In this document: piece by piece, positions 24,661 through 35,658 of the stretch | Numbering within the stretch: the stretch's first letter is position 1 | How the letters are laid out: the number at the start of each line of letters is the position of its first letter | Origin: Candolleomyces eurysporus | Taxonomy: Eukaryota > Basidiomycota > Agaricomycetes > Agaricales > Psathyrellaceae | Direction of reading: 5' to 3' | Length of the DNA: 64,000 bases | Assembly: GCA_027579435.1 (NCBI GenBank) | Contig: JANBPK010000748.1 | Coordinates: 186,001-250,000 of the forward strand | The notes under the pieces: generated by a model | Database searches by the model: none | Told to the model about the DNA's origin: nothing | The model's input: the letters and a program-made list of their open reading frames with translations, nothing else | Translations under genes and position numbers: made by a program

Positions 24661-26585
24661 CGGAAACGGAGAACGACAACGTCTGACACGTTCACCTGAT
24701 ACGTTCACAGCGAGCAGGTTACTAATGAATTGTTGCGCGTTGACAGGAACATAACGGCGACCGCTGACCGCAACATGTATCGAGTCGAAGTTGCTGACAG
24801 TCAAATCGTAATGTTGGAAATCATTATTCCAATAAAAAATGAGACATACTCATCAGTCGGAACTGAATCCACAGCATCCTTAGCGATGTCTGAGCCAACG
24901 ACACGCTTGAACGCAGATGAACCTTTACAACGTCACCAACATCGACAAAGCTTTCTGCAATGTTTCCCAGCATGTATCATACGAGCTGAAAAAAGTGTCT
25001 AAAATGGATATCAGTATGTGAAGTAGCGTCCGGAAGGACATTTACAGACGCAATGCTCACCCTTAGTGTCAGGAGCACAACAAGGAGTGACAGGAGGCAG
25101 TTCAAGGAGCTCGCCGTTTCCCTATCATTCACTTTGTCGATGTCATTAGCCTAAGGGGTAAGCCGTGGTTTAAGCGACAAAGGCAACGAAATAGTGACAC
25201 GTACAGCTATAATGGCGTCGTTGGGAGCATCAGATCCAATAATCTCGACGGCCTACGTGATGGCTCGGACAGTAGAGACGCGATCACTGGTCAACCTCTT
25301 ACACTGAACCAATCGATCGTCAACAACAAATCCTCAATTAGAATGGGGTCAGAAGATACGCACAATTGCTAGTCCTAACGGTCAGCGGCCTCTGAGCGTA
25401 CATAACAGCTTTAATCCGCTCCTATCCTCCTCTTCCTTCTGCTGAGGACGACGTTGCAGAAGCTTCTTCGGAACTCGAACCTGCGCTAATAATAGCCTTG
25501 AGCTAAACCGGTTACTCGATTGCCCCTCCCGTCCGACTATCGATAACATCGCTGTGCTCAATACTCGCCAGCCTAGCATTGGGCATCCTATGCCTAGCTT
25601 GAATCCCACTCCGTACCGCAAGATTCCCCAAAGATCTTCTGCACTGCGGGTTACTTGGTATTCCATCCCAGGTGCACATCCCTGAGCCAGCCTTCATCAC
25701 GAACCTCTACGTCGGTAGCAGAACCTTCTTCTTTATCGTGCATTTTGAACGCGAGGTCGACAGTGCTTGGGTTGAAGCGCCGAATTTCGTTTCAAACGTG
25801 AGATCTGTAGGCGATGGTAGGTGTGAAAGCGGATGGGTCTAGGGCTAGGAGGGATAGACGTACACCGGATCTCAACATCCATCAGTAGAACCTTAATCCT
25901 CAACTCCCCAAGCTTCCTTGTCGAGGAACCCCTCTCACAATCTGCAGCTTCCTTCGTCTTGTGGACGGCTTCTTTGAAAGACCAGCAGATTTCATTTTCC
26001 ATGCATCTCGAAGCGTGTTGACTCGTGTAATCGATTACCAACAGTGCTGAGGCCTGATATACCGAACCAACGAGGATCTAGTAAAAGTGGGGATGCCGCT
26101 CTAATTGACGCACCGAGATTGCACCGAGAGTCTGAGAAGATCCCACATCATAAGACGGGGTTCTGCCTGTACTGGTGAATGGCTCCCTTGACGTTAAAGT
26201 GAGCGGTGTCGGCCGTGGGTTGTAGTGGGAGTCGTGGATGGTGGATATAAGCAGAGTTCCTGCCTACCCAAAATAGCCCTATAACCCCGTTTCGGCCATC
26301 CATCGCCCGGTCACCGAGCAGCCAAGGATAACAACGTCTTCGAATCACACAACTACAAACGAGCTTTTCTGTGAGAAAGCGTTCAGTCGCCGTCAGAGAC
26401 ATCGATCGCATTTACTAACTCTACAAGAAGCACAGGCGGTACAGACAGTTTGGCACGGTGTGGTCCGACTACCTTGAGGGTGTAAGTTACAGACTACATC
26501 TAATCCGGTGTGTATCAATGTTCTTCGAGATAGCTAAAAACACCGGTTAGCATTGTGATAAAACGCAAATGGAATGAATGACAAT
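24661..26585. other. No recognisable gene between duplicated blocks
   Basis: About 1.9 kb of the spacer that separates the two copies of the four-gene block. Open frames are short and show no motifs, and no RNA gene or repeat stands out. Together with the unresolved part before it, this spacer is where the duplication boundary must lie. Confidence 0.45.
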
Positions 26586-27215
26586 TTATTTAGTGCACGA
26601 CATGCAAGTGCAGGTGCACGTCATTGACAAGACAAAAACCAGTGATGGTTCTGCTTGACCTCCCGAGGGCTTAGGCGTCCAGCAGGTCTCGAAAACCTTG
26701 TCCTGTTCTCCCTGAGGCCCTGCCATAGGCTTTATCTCGAGGATGTGCTGTCGCTTATCACGATCTATGGATTCAGACCAAATCTGGCCCTCGGGGACAG
26801 GATCTAGGACTAAGGAGAGGCCTAGAAGGCTGCCTTCTCCTACGACCTCTAGGAACTCCTTGATCAGCTCTGGGGGCGGGGCAGCGATGATTTCTTCAGA
26901 TCCCTTGACGCGTTTCCATTCGAAGGGTATTCCCTTCGCCGTCCAGGCACTGGGAACGATGTTGGGAGTATCGGAAACGGCGGTGAATTTCTCCGGCTGG
27001 GTGATGAGTTCGGTGGCGACCATCCGTTCGCCGGGTTGCAGGATGAGATGCCTGTGGACAAGGCAGGCGTTGTATTTTCCTCGAAATTCTTCTCTTGACA
27101 GCAACGGCACGAGTTTTTTGAGGGCTTCGTCGCGGTCGGTAAACTTCTCAACGGCTTCCTCAATTGTTAGGAGGGTGTTGTACCACTGGTGGTGGGGCGT
27201 ATTCGAAGAAGGCAT
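26586..27215 (-). CDS. CLVHRHF-motif protein, copy 3 (unknown function)
   Basis: Single exon, 209 aa from the ATG at 27215 (MPSSNTPHHQWYNTLLTIEE). The frame extends upstream, but that part has no counterpart in the paralogs. The core reads CLVHRHLILQPGERMVATEL, then SAWTAKGIPFEWKRV, SLLGLSLVLDPVPEGQIW and FETCWTPKPSGG, and ends with a Cys/Thr-rich tail. It occupies the same place in block B as copy 1 does in block A: just downstream of, and on the same strand as, the DUF4436-like gene. It keeps the ETCW cysteine that copy 1 has lost. Function unknown. Confidence 0.65.
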   Translation of the reverse strand: MPSSNTPHHQWYNTLLTIEEAVEKFTDRDEALKKLVPLLSREEFRGKYNACLVHRHLILQPGERMVATELITQPEKFTAVSDTPNIVPSAWTAKGIPFEWKRVKGSEEIIAAPPPELIKEFLEVVGEGSLLGLSLVLDPVPEGQIWSESIDRDKRQHILEIKPMAGPQGEQDKVFETCWTPKPSGGQAEPSLVFVLSMTCTCTCMSCTK

Positions 27216-27621
27216 GTGGATGACCGAAACAGGGGTAACTTGGCAGAGTAGGTTTTGCCTGTAGAGATGCTGAGACCCAGATCTTATATGTTTTGTACGC
27301 ATGAAAAAAAATTGCCTGTTTCCGAGTCTACAGCAGTAGTACAAATTTTCAACTGCACTGCACTTATCCATCAACTGATTGACGCCTAAATCTATCCCCG
27401 GAATCCGACAAGTCGCGCTTCAGTATCCGCGATCACCTTCTAGTTACGCATCTAACCCACCTGCTTGGAGTTGATACCCTTGTGGGGACACGGTGAAAGG
27501 TCAAGTTTGGACTGTTTGGTGAATAAGCGGCGGTGGCGATCGTATCGCCTGCGTCTATCGTCGTCATCGAAAGGTTTGCAGGCGACGCTAACAAACATGT
27601 ATGCCCTCGTCAATTGCCCGT

Positions 27622-29170
27622 CTAGTCATGAGGTGATAACTTACGACTTGAAAGGGCTATTTGCGATATTCTCCGATACAGAACTATTAGAAGCAACGCG
27701 AAGCTCTGATATAGGTGTGTTAGCTCCCGCCTGCGGAGATAGAGTTAGAGTTCAAGGCTATACTTACGCAAAACGACATGATGATAAGGACGGGTAGGAT
27801 GGAGAACATATCTGGAGTGAAATCAGCTTGATGGCAGGAGCGGTGGAGTAAGAGCGCATGCTCACCAAGATTTGTTCCTTGGGGTTCAATGATAAGACAC
27901 AGGTGAGCTGCACAGGGTGCTGAGGAGGCCGGTGCATCGACTTACCGAATCCATCTGGAGCACCTGGCATATTGACTCGGATGCTACTGAATGCAAATAA
28001 TGCTCCGATTGGAACAACAAACATTTCAGAGTAGATTGTATGGTGGGGGTAGACCAAAGTCGCAGCCACAATAATGAGAAAGGCAGTTGTCGCAAGCCCT
28101 GAATGAATCAACTTGTAAATCAGAGCCTGGCATGCGGAAAAATCTCCTACAGTTGGTAATGGCCGCAACCACAGCAAATCCTTTCACAGATTTGGACCGC
28201 GTGACGAGGAGTTCCACCAGAAGCAAGTAATCCCCATTCAAATCCAGCAAGGATAGGCCTCGCTTCATTGTTATTTCGAAATTTCTGGTTCAAACGTCCC
28301 GTTAGTGAAGGAGCACTAGGTAGTAAACGCGCGCGAACAGGGATCAACTTACACGACGACTCCAAGAAATTTGGAAATGGCAGGAGATTCCGATTTTCCA
28401 GTGATTGGATCCTTTACCGATATTGCCAAAGGCGCAGTATATCTGGGAACGACTTGAATAAATCTAGCAGACTTGATAAAAGATCTTCGCACTCGTCAAA
28501 TGGGTAGTTCTGTAGACTTGAGAATGGGGCCCTGGATGAGACAACAAGTTGGCTGGATGCGAGGAGCTTGGTCACAGTCCTAAACGAAGTGTAGGACGCC
28601 GGTACTCCACCCATACATATGGCTGTACTATTGAGGGTAAAAAGTGGCGCAGACAAGGAGGATGAGAGGCTCAATTCTGGACTAGCAATATCGAGTAAGA
28701 CGCTAGGAAAGCCTGGTCAGCCATTGAAAGGAAGGTTGGCAGCAATCTTACGGGGGGACATAGAATTCTCTAATTATTGGCCTTGTGAGATACTCAGAGC
28801 AATACTGCAGATTTGCTGCAGTCAGACGTGGATACCAGTCCATGACAATTATACGGCTTGTGGGGTCTACCGAGACCGTGTGTGCAAATACTTCCACCTG
28901 TCGACTTGAGTTTTATTCCAACGTAGTTGAAATGATCAGTAGACTTACAACCTTTGAGACACGTCCATCGGGCGATGAAGCGGTAGGCGCTTGTCCAGCA
29001 GTCTCCTTCACCTTCAGGAAGGATGCCGCACCAATAAAAACCGTGGATGATGCTAGCACTAGGAAGATTGACAATGTGAAAAAACGTCGCATCCGCTGTT
29101 GAGGGCTGTCCTCTGTAAAAATGCCGAACGCAGTCTTCACAGCACCAATACAGCACGGGAGGTCGAACAT
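27622..29170 (-). CDS. DUF4436-like multi-pass membrane protein, copy B
   Basis: Nine exons: 29170-28949, 28897-28752, 28702-28493, 28442-28353, 28284-28151, 28098-27946, 27877-27866, 27811-27768, 27705-27622. The total is 1095 nt, 364 aa. Exons 1, 2, 4, 5, 6, 7 and 8 have exactly the same lengths as in copy A (222, 146, 90, 134, 153, 12, 44 nt), including the 12-nt micro-exon. The protein shows VSVDPTSRIIVMDWYPR, YTAPLAISVKDPITGKSESP, TAFLIIVAATLVYPHHTIYS, FVVPIGALFAFSSIRVNMPG and APDGFG. The last exon reads SFALLLIVLYRRISQIALSS and then stops soon after, giving a shorter C-terminus than copy A. No lesion is visible, so both copies look functional. The biochemical role of the family is unknown. 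Confidence 0.8.
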
Positions 29171-29559
29171 GGCAAAAGTAGGCTCTAGGTTCTGGATTCA
29201 AGGTTGATCATTGGAACAATTGTGGGGATGGCTTTTAAGGTGTACTAAGAGAACGCAAGGAGATTCTGAATTTGATAATTACTGCTTAGCACAATATTCG
29301 CTTCGGGGGGTCAATTTTGCCGTGGCTGCACCTGGAAGCACAACTTGCTTACTGAACGGGGTATGGTTGAGATCATTAAGTGAGCGTCTGCAAACATGCT
29401 TCTCACTCCACAGAAGCTGTGGCCTGATGGCATACAGCTTTACAGCTTGAGCACATCGGGTGAATTGAAGCAAACCCTTTGCCCGTTTCTTCTCCAAAGC
29501 CCCACCTTCTCCCTGTTTCTATCGAAAAAAAATGTGATCCACCTTCCACCTGAATTCTA

Positions 29560-29750
29560 TTGCAATCTCCCCTCGATCTTAGATGCATGCTTGCAACTGT
29601 GAGCCACAAGACCGTCTTTTCCTCTGGTACCACTTCCTGCAACAGACGAATCTCGGGGAGAGAAGATCACCGTCTGCACTCAGTATCGCCCACCATCACC
29701 TTCTCGCAAAGACCTTTGAGCAGCACATGGGCAAGCGCTTAGATTCCACG
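29560..29750 (+). pseudogene. Decayed CLVHRHF-motif gene (block B partner of copy 2)
   Basis: The DNA matches the 5' part of the gene at 21023: TCTCCCCTCGATCT(T/C)AGATGCA, then scattered agreement through the region of ACCGTCTTT, AGACGAAT-GGGGA, GTCTGC and CACCATCA. It carries deletions and in-frame stops, and nothing beyond the CLVHHHF-equivalent region can be aligned. Its position between the DUF4436-like gene and the secreted protein in block B is exactly that of copy 2 in block A. Confidence 0.6.
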
Positions 29751-30171
29751 AATTGAATTCCCCAGTGGACAACACTGGGCGACGGTCTGGTCTCTGATGT
29801 CGAGAGCTCAGGCAGTGTGCTGGCAGAAAGTATTTTTTTGCCTATCCAAAGGCCGCATCCATCGAGACACGACAAAATTTGTTGAAGGACATAAGTGATC
29901 GGAAACATCACAATCAACTGCTGTGCAGTTTTTCATGATTGAAACTCCGGACATCGGGGTTTGGCATTCTCCGTTCCCGTTTTGCCCTTCTATTATTCAC
30001 TTAGACGCCGGTAGGGTCTAGTTAGACAGAAGTTTAGTTGCGAAAGATGGAACAAACCCCGTCCGAATCTGATTCGTAGTTTAGGGGGATGAGCGTGAGT
30101 CTTAAAACGCTGTGAGAGTACCAAGAGAAAGAGAAACGTCGCCCATAGTGCATTGCAGGTGAGGGCATACA

Positions 30172-31475
30172 ATGCACCCCAATTTCATCCTTTTCGGTAT
30201 GGCCATAGTGCACACAATCGCACAAACAGGCGCATCAGTGGGCAGTTTGTCAATTTCGGTGCGTTTTGAGCTGATCCTTTCCTTTCCAGGCCAAAGCAAA
30301 CTGTTCGGAAGATGAAATCTATTGTGGATCCTCCTTTTTCTCTACATGCTGCCCGGGAGAGTAAGTGTCGATGAATCTCACTGTGGGACCATATTGCTGA
30401 AGACCCTGGGTATCACAGATGGATGTGCAATGACAAGAGGGGGATTCCAATTTGTCAGGATCCCACCACCCGGTATACTCATAGCTCTGGCGACCAAGTG
30501 TGTTCAATTGGGAATCCATACCTATGTGAGTTTCCGCTTTTACTTACCTGTGCAACAAACCCACACAACTAAACTCCTAATTCAACAGACAGTTGTGACG
30601 TTATAAGCGTCCCTGGATTCTGTTGCCGTGAGTTCTTCATGTACCCCATTACAATGCCAAATAAATATGAGCGTTAAATTTAGCGGTTGGCATGAGATGT
30701 TATCACTCCAGCGCAAACGAGGGAATGGTACACTGCGTTAATGTGTATGGTGTCACAACGGCAGCGTATCCGACCTCCACAACGGTCACAGCTATACCTT
30801 CACTCACAGCTCTTTCTGCCATTGCCCCGGAGCCATCGGATGGCTCAAGTGGACAAATATTGTTCACTCCCAGCGATGCATGGACCACAGTTTCGCTCAA
30901 AGAAACTGACCTCAAGTCCACTTGTGGAGGATCACTCAGTCCATATAGGCTCGTCACAAACATACTCAATGCCACAATATCTTTCAATTACACCGGTAAG
31001 ATCCAACCACTCAATGTAAAACCCAGTATAATGACGACGTACATCGAAAGGTCCTGCATTCATGGTTCGCACCATCCCTTCCAGAACTGGGGGCACCCTC
31101 TCCCTAATCATTGATGGTTTCAACACAACCAGCACCATTAACACTTACAATCCCAATGCATCAACCCCAGAAGAGGCTGTTGGAGCAAACTTGAATCCCA
31201 ACTGCTATCATGTTCGTCAGTTCCCGCCGATGGCTATCTTACCCATTGGCTACGGAAGCCGCAAGACCCATACAGTGTCTTTGGTGTATATAGGCGCCAC
31301 TGACGAGCTTCTTGGTACAGACCCGAGAAACTTGAGCATCCAGTTTGATTCCGTTGCCCTTCCAATTTATTCAGAGGCTCAAATGTCGGCTGCATGGAGT
31401 ATCGCAAGTAGAGTGTCTAGCTTTGGGGTTGTAGTTACTCTGGCTATGACTTTAGCCATGATCCTCGTTTCATAG
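30172..31475 (+). CDS. Secreted Cys-rich N-glycosylated surface protein, copy B
   Basis: Six exons: 30172-30237, 30290-30360, 30419-30525, 30589-30627, 30684-30995, 31051-31475, giving 339 aa, all in frame. Signal peptide MHPNFILFGMAIVHTIAQTG. The cysteine module parallels copy A: NCSEDEIYCGSSFFSTCCPG, EWMCNDKRGIPICQDP, VCSIGNPYLYSCD, VPGFCCPVGMRCYH, VHC. Then come a Thr/Ser/Pro linker and the glycosylated beta domain (NATISFNYT, NTTST, NAST, NLS). The C-terminal VVVTLAMTLAMILVS tail fits a GPI-anchor signal. Exons 3 and 4 are identical in length to copy A (107 and 39 nt). It probably sits at the plasma membrane or wall. Function unknown. Confidence 0.75.
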
Positions 31476-31619
31476 ACTCGGATGACTGCATGAATCATGT
31501 TATGGAGAATTAAGAATGTGTACTTGTACTCTAGTATCGAAAGCGTAGCACACAGTGATAAGTTTGAAAACCATACCGTCAAGAATTCGGACAGAATGAA
31601 TTAAAGAAACAATTCCGCA

Positions 31620-31953
31620 TCATGCACCAAAATGAACGTAAGGAAGCCAAGCAAGAAAATCCTGGTCGGATTGACCGACCCTGTCCCTCAGGCGGCTCAC
31701 GGCGTAATCAAGCGCATGAGCAGCCAGAGAGCTATCCATACCACTCCTCGAGTGCTTCAGAACGTACCTATAAAAGTCCTTCGCCATACCTGGTGCCTCC
31801 TGATCACGGATTGACCACATAGTGTCTATGACACCTCTACATCTCCCGGCCACAAGCATCCCAGCGGCCAAGTGAACAGCTTCTTCCGAAATGTTCTTGT
31901 CCCCTATGCTAGTCTGGCAAGCATTACTGAAAACAAATCGTAGGACTTTGAGC
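31620..31953 (-). pseudogene. C-terminal fragment of a CHAT (caspase-like) protease domain
   Basis: The minus strand reads VLRFVFSNACQTSIGDKNIS, then EEAVHLAAGMLVAGRCRGVI, DTMWSIRDQEAPGMAKDFYR and FLAWLPYVHFGA, then stop. This is the second half of a CHAT domain as found at the C-terminus of TPR-CHAT proteins of agaricomycetes. The NACQT motif carries the catalytic cysteine. The first half, with the catalytic histidine motif (HFACHG type), and any TPRs are not present upstream; the neighbouring 32.0-32.2 kb shows no continuation. It is therefore a truncated relic, unless a distant exon is missed. Intact CHAT proteins can act as effectors in immunity-like systems. Confidence 0.7.
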
Positions 31954-32450
31954 AGGACTCACACCACGAGTTGGCTTGGTTGGCGCCTATTACACGGTTA
32001 TGTTCTCGCCCACATAACCCAATTACTAGCTACCCATTTGCACACCACATGCCTCAAAGCTGCATTCTTAGGCCTTTTGGGGTCCCAGACTCACCCGGAT
32101 TTACTAATTGCGTTTACCGTGACGTGTTCTCCATAGCAAAAACGCACGTTCAATACGAAATGCGCAAGCTCTTGCAGGGCCAAGGTTAGGGCGCTTCAAA
32201 GTTCAAACAACGGTCAATTAATGAAAGCAGAAAGTTACCGAGCCGAAATTGCAACCCTGATGACCCGGAACGAATGAAAGCAAAAAGTTATCGAGCTGAT
32301 TTCAAGACTCATAACCACGGTATGCAAAGCACACACTTCTCCTCAAACTCAAGGAATTCCGCAAAGACATCTGGATTAATTAGAGTAGAGTACTCATGGG
32401 TCATACACGTATGGAACCGGGTTCGTGAAACAGGACAGCAAAGCGCCAAA

Positions 32451-33412
32451 TTAATCCAATTCATCCAACAACTCCACACCACGTCGCGCCAGAGTCATCT
32501 GAGCCTCTTCCTCCTGCGCCATGCGCTCCAAGAGTTCGAAGTCAAGCTCTCTCGAGAAGAGATCATCGGTTTCGACGTCACCCAAATCACGCTTGTTCTT
32601 GCGGTTTTGGACGGCGTTGTGGATCGCTCCGCCAACTTTCCTCCTGTACAGTTAATTCTGGTTAGCTTTTCGTTCAACTTGAAGTGTAAAAACACCAAGA
32701 GGGAGGAAAGCATGTCAACGACTTACCCGATCTTGAAAAGCTTGCTCAGGAAGAAAAACGGTTCACGTTCTTGGAGGTTGACTTCGGAGCTTCCCAATTC
32801 CCTTGCGATCATCTCTTCAATATCGGCGTCATCAAGGAACTCTCGTTTGTTCTTGCGGTTCTGGACGGCGTTATGAATCGCTCCACCGACTTTCCTCCTG
32901 TAATGGCGGCAACACAATCAAATACATAGAGAATGAGAGTGAGACCGAGGGGAAGGAAGGGGAAAGGAGGGAAAGGGACAAGCATTCCAAAGTCAGCGAA
33001 CAATCCACCGAAAGAAAGTGCCAAGATAAATCGTACTTACCCAATCTTGAAAAGCTTGCCAAGGAAGAAGAACGGTTCCCTCTCCTGCAACTCGGCAAGA
33101 TCTCTCGCGTCCAACCCTTCCTCCTCGAGCATCCGAGCGATGAGGTCCTCTACCATAGCATCATCGAGCTCTCTGCTATACAAGGAGGCGGGGAGGACGT
33201 CCCGCATTTCAAGGGAGCCGTCGACGACAGTTGAAAGATCACGCCTGCAGAAAATGGCATTACGAGCGGTATTAGCTTTGGTTAGATTGGAGAGCGGGGA
33301 TGAGGGAAGGGAGGAGGACTGACGTTTCATAGTCTACGGGCACAGGGACAGCGAGGGCAGGGAGAACGAGGGCGGATGCGAGCAAGGCGACGTTAGCGAC
33401 GGTGAACTTCAT
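32451..33412 (-). CDS. Secreted prepropeptide with two cationic amphipathic repeats (novel)
   Basis: Four exons on the minus strand: 33412-33324, 33244-33041, 32897-32727, 32643-32451, giving 218 aa in frame. Residues 1-21 form a signal peptide (MKFTVANVALLASALVLPALA). An acidic pro-region follows (REL, EDLIARMLEEEG, DARDLAE). Two near-identical repeats then span the exon 2/3 and 3/4 junctions, each running from EREPFFFL through KLFKIGRKVGGAIHNAVQ to NRKNKR. Between and after them are acidic spacers (DDADIEEMIAREL; DVETDDLFSREL). Each repeat core is strongly basic and amphipathic if helical, like cecropin or pleurocidin-type peptides, and ends in Lys-Arg, a Kex2-type site. Signal, acidic pro-part and cationic peptide with a dibasic end is the classic plan of antimicrobial or pheromone-like precursors. 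No known family is recognised. A structural secreted protein is the alternative. Confidence 0.75.
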
Positions 33413-33573
33413 GACGATAAGAGAGAGCGGTGAAGGCGAATGCGAAGGGCGTTTGAAGTCTGTGAGTGTAAAGAGGAGAATGGACCGGAGAAGCGACCAG
33501 CGCTGGTGATTGAGGATGAATTTGCGGGGAGAGACCAGCTCTTGAGAAAATTCAGGGGTTTGGGAAGGGTGGA

Positions 33574-33580
33574 TTATATA
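33574..33580 (-). promoter_or_regulatory. TATA-like box of the prepropeptide gene
   Basis: Read on the minus strand this is TATATAA, within ACATATATAATCC, about 165 bp upstream of the ATG at 33412. Its position and sequence fit a core promoter. A TATA box is common on strongly regulated or highly expressed fungal genes. Confidence 0.4.
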
Positions 33581-33594
33581 TGTATCTGGGCTTC

Positions 33595-34613
33595 CCTCCC
33601 TGAACCTCAGGCCCCTTCAGCCCTTCCTCCTTTCGGATCGGCAGCAACATATCAGCGGCGTGCGCAATGTGACACTGTCGGTCCAGCCATTCAATGATGC
33701 TGATACACCACTGATGCAACCTTTTTCGGCCTATCAAAGATGAATATCAGCGGATGTCTATATTTAGTCGGGAATGGCGAGAGGAAGTCGGAGGGGCAGG
33801 GATAAAGCCCTTTCTGACAGACGCCCGACGGCTAAAGAAGACAACCGTAGTGACCAGAACTGCCATCCAAGGGGTCAAAGTCAAGAAAAAGCGTTTCATC
33901 TGCAATCAATTCACTTTCAGGGGGAAGATTTCAAGTCAATTACGTCCGGTACCGTGGTGATAATGTCGGCATGCATAGGACCTGAATGATTGATTGGCGA
34001 CAAACCGGTGTTTTGCAATTGAGAGATGGGCGCCCGTCGTTTGTGCCGGCAGGCGGCTTAGCTCATCATGACGTTACAAGTCTCCGATGGCGGTGAGCGA
34101 GTCAGGATGGAATTCTTATCCCATTCGCTATAGCGAGCATCGGCTAACCCGGCGGGCCAAGGTGAATTGGGAAGACGCCAAGAAGGTGAACAATCATCGT
34201 TAGTCCTTAAGTACGCATTCCGAACGGGCGTCGGCGGCATCAATGGCCTTGAATCCCCGATCCTTCCAGCGCCTCCTCAGAAACCTCTTCAAGGAGAATA
34301 GAGATTCGGGCGTTGACATGTCCGAATACGAAGGCCGCCCACTTTGAAGCTCCGATTGTCATGGCCAGGTGGATACCAAGCACAAAAAAAAAGTCGAAAT
34401 GTGTCTAGTTTCAGCTTAAATCGGAACCTTGAATCCAGCGTCCGTCATACGCGCAGTGCCCACCTTCATTAGTCGTTTCCCGTAAATCCTGACCTCATAA
34501 AGGCGGACTGGTCGGGGACGATGAAAGGTTGACTCCAAGTGGTAAGAGGACAAGAAAGACATCTCTCAAGTGTTAACAGTGTTCCATAGATCGTGTCTGT
34601 CTGCATCTGAGCG
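33595..34613. other. Intergenic region, no gene seen
   Basis: About 1 kb between the promoter of the prepropeptide gene and the 3' end of the histidinol-phosphatase gene. Open frames under 80 codons show no motif and do not splice together. No repeats or RNA genes were noticed. Confidence 0.45.
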
Positions 34614-35658
34614 TCACTTCCTTCTCTTCCAGAAAGCATGGTCACTCCAATCCCCTTCCATCTTCACAGCTTGAACGAACCGATCTCCCTGGTTCGGGGT
34701 ATCCGACCGTTCCAAATACCAGATCTGAGTCACTCCGAGACCTTTCAGGTATTCATAGGCCCGGTGATAGTTCAATCCTACCGCGTGAGGGCCGTGGCTG
34801 TCGTCCGACAAAGCAAACCGACCGCCTTCGCTCAGGATAGCCTACCAAACCAAATTCCTGTCTGATTGTACTTGCCGAAGTTTGTAAAAGGCCAAACGTA
34901 CCTCGAGCACCTCTTCTCCAGGGTATGCGGTTTTCCATTGCTTTCTAAACGCAGCGGCATTGATTTCGAACAGCGCGCCATACCCCACGGCGTACTGGAT
35001 ATTCCTGATGATCTTTTGCCAAACCAGTGGATAATCGGACAGTCGGATCTGGGGTGTGTAAAGGCGGCAAAGGTCGAAATGGCCGATGATCTCCGGTTTG
35101 AAGCGCTGAAGAAGCGTGTACTGGGCGTCGAAATATTCGAGGAAGAAAGGTTCGTGACGATCCGTATTTGAGGGGGCCTCTGGAACGAACAGCTCGAGCG
35201 CCTTGCCGTATGTCGGAAGATCGAAATCGATTGGGACAGTTCGGACGTGATGAATGGACCCAACGAGATATTCCACGCGTTTACCGACCCTCTCGAGCAG
35301 TGAAGTCAGCCCTTCAAGATCAACATCAGAGATGTACTCTGTCTCGATTCCTACGAGCAACGTTATTTGCTTGGCGTAGAGTGCTTTCAATCGGTGCGCC
35401 TCATCCAGAAAATCTTCAAACTGCTTCATCAATGCGTCAACGTCCATTCCTGCCTTTCATCAATCAGCGAGATCACCAAATTGTAAGGATAAGGCATACC
35501 TCCTCAGGGTATAGATCCCCAAGCCTGTATCGCGGAGCGTGTTCTGTCAGGCCATAGACCTGGAAGCCTTGACGGACGGCTTCCAATACAACGTCCTCCA
35601 GTCGTCCGGAAGCATGCTTGCAGAACTGTCCAGAGTGCGAATGATGACTATGGGGCAT
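34614..35658 (-). CDS. HIS2: Histidinol-phosphatase, PHP family
   Basis: Three exons: 35658-35500, 35453-34902, 34841-34614, giving 312 aa, a usual length for this enzyme. It hydrolyses L-histidinol phosphate to histidinol, the penultimate stage of histidine biosynthesis, in the cytosol. The PHP metal-binding motifs are all visible: HSHHSHSG at the N-terminus, GLTEHAP, GIETEY, GSIHHV, GHFDL and the C-terminal SDDSHGP. The start at MPHSHHSHSG is preferred over the Met 12 codons upstream, because members of the family begin just before the HSH motif. Both introns (46 and 60 bp) are phase 0. The strong conservation contrasts with the fast-evolving neighbours. No sign of damage. Confidence 0.88.

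Noticed and set aside
31971..32189. Plus-strand small protein next to the CHAT fragment
   Set aside because: No motif and antisense to possible lost CHAT sequence; also checked for a CHAT His motif, none found.
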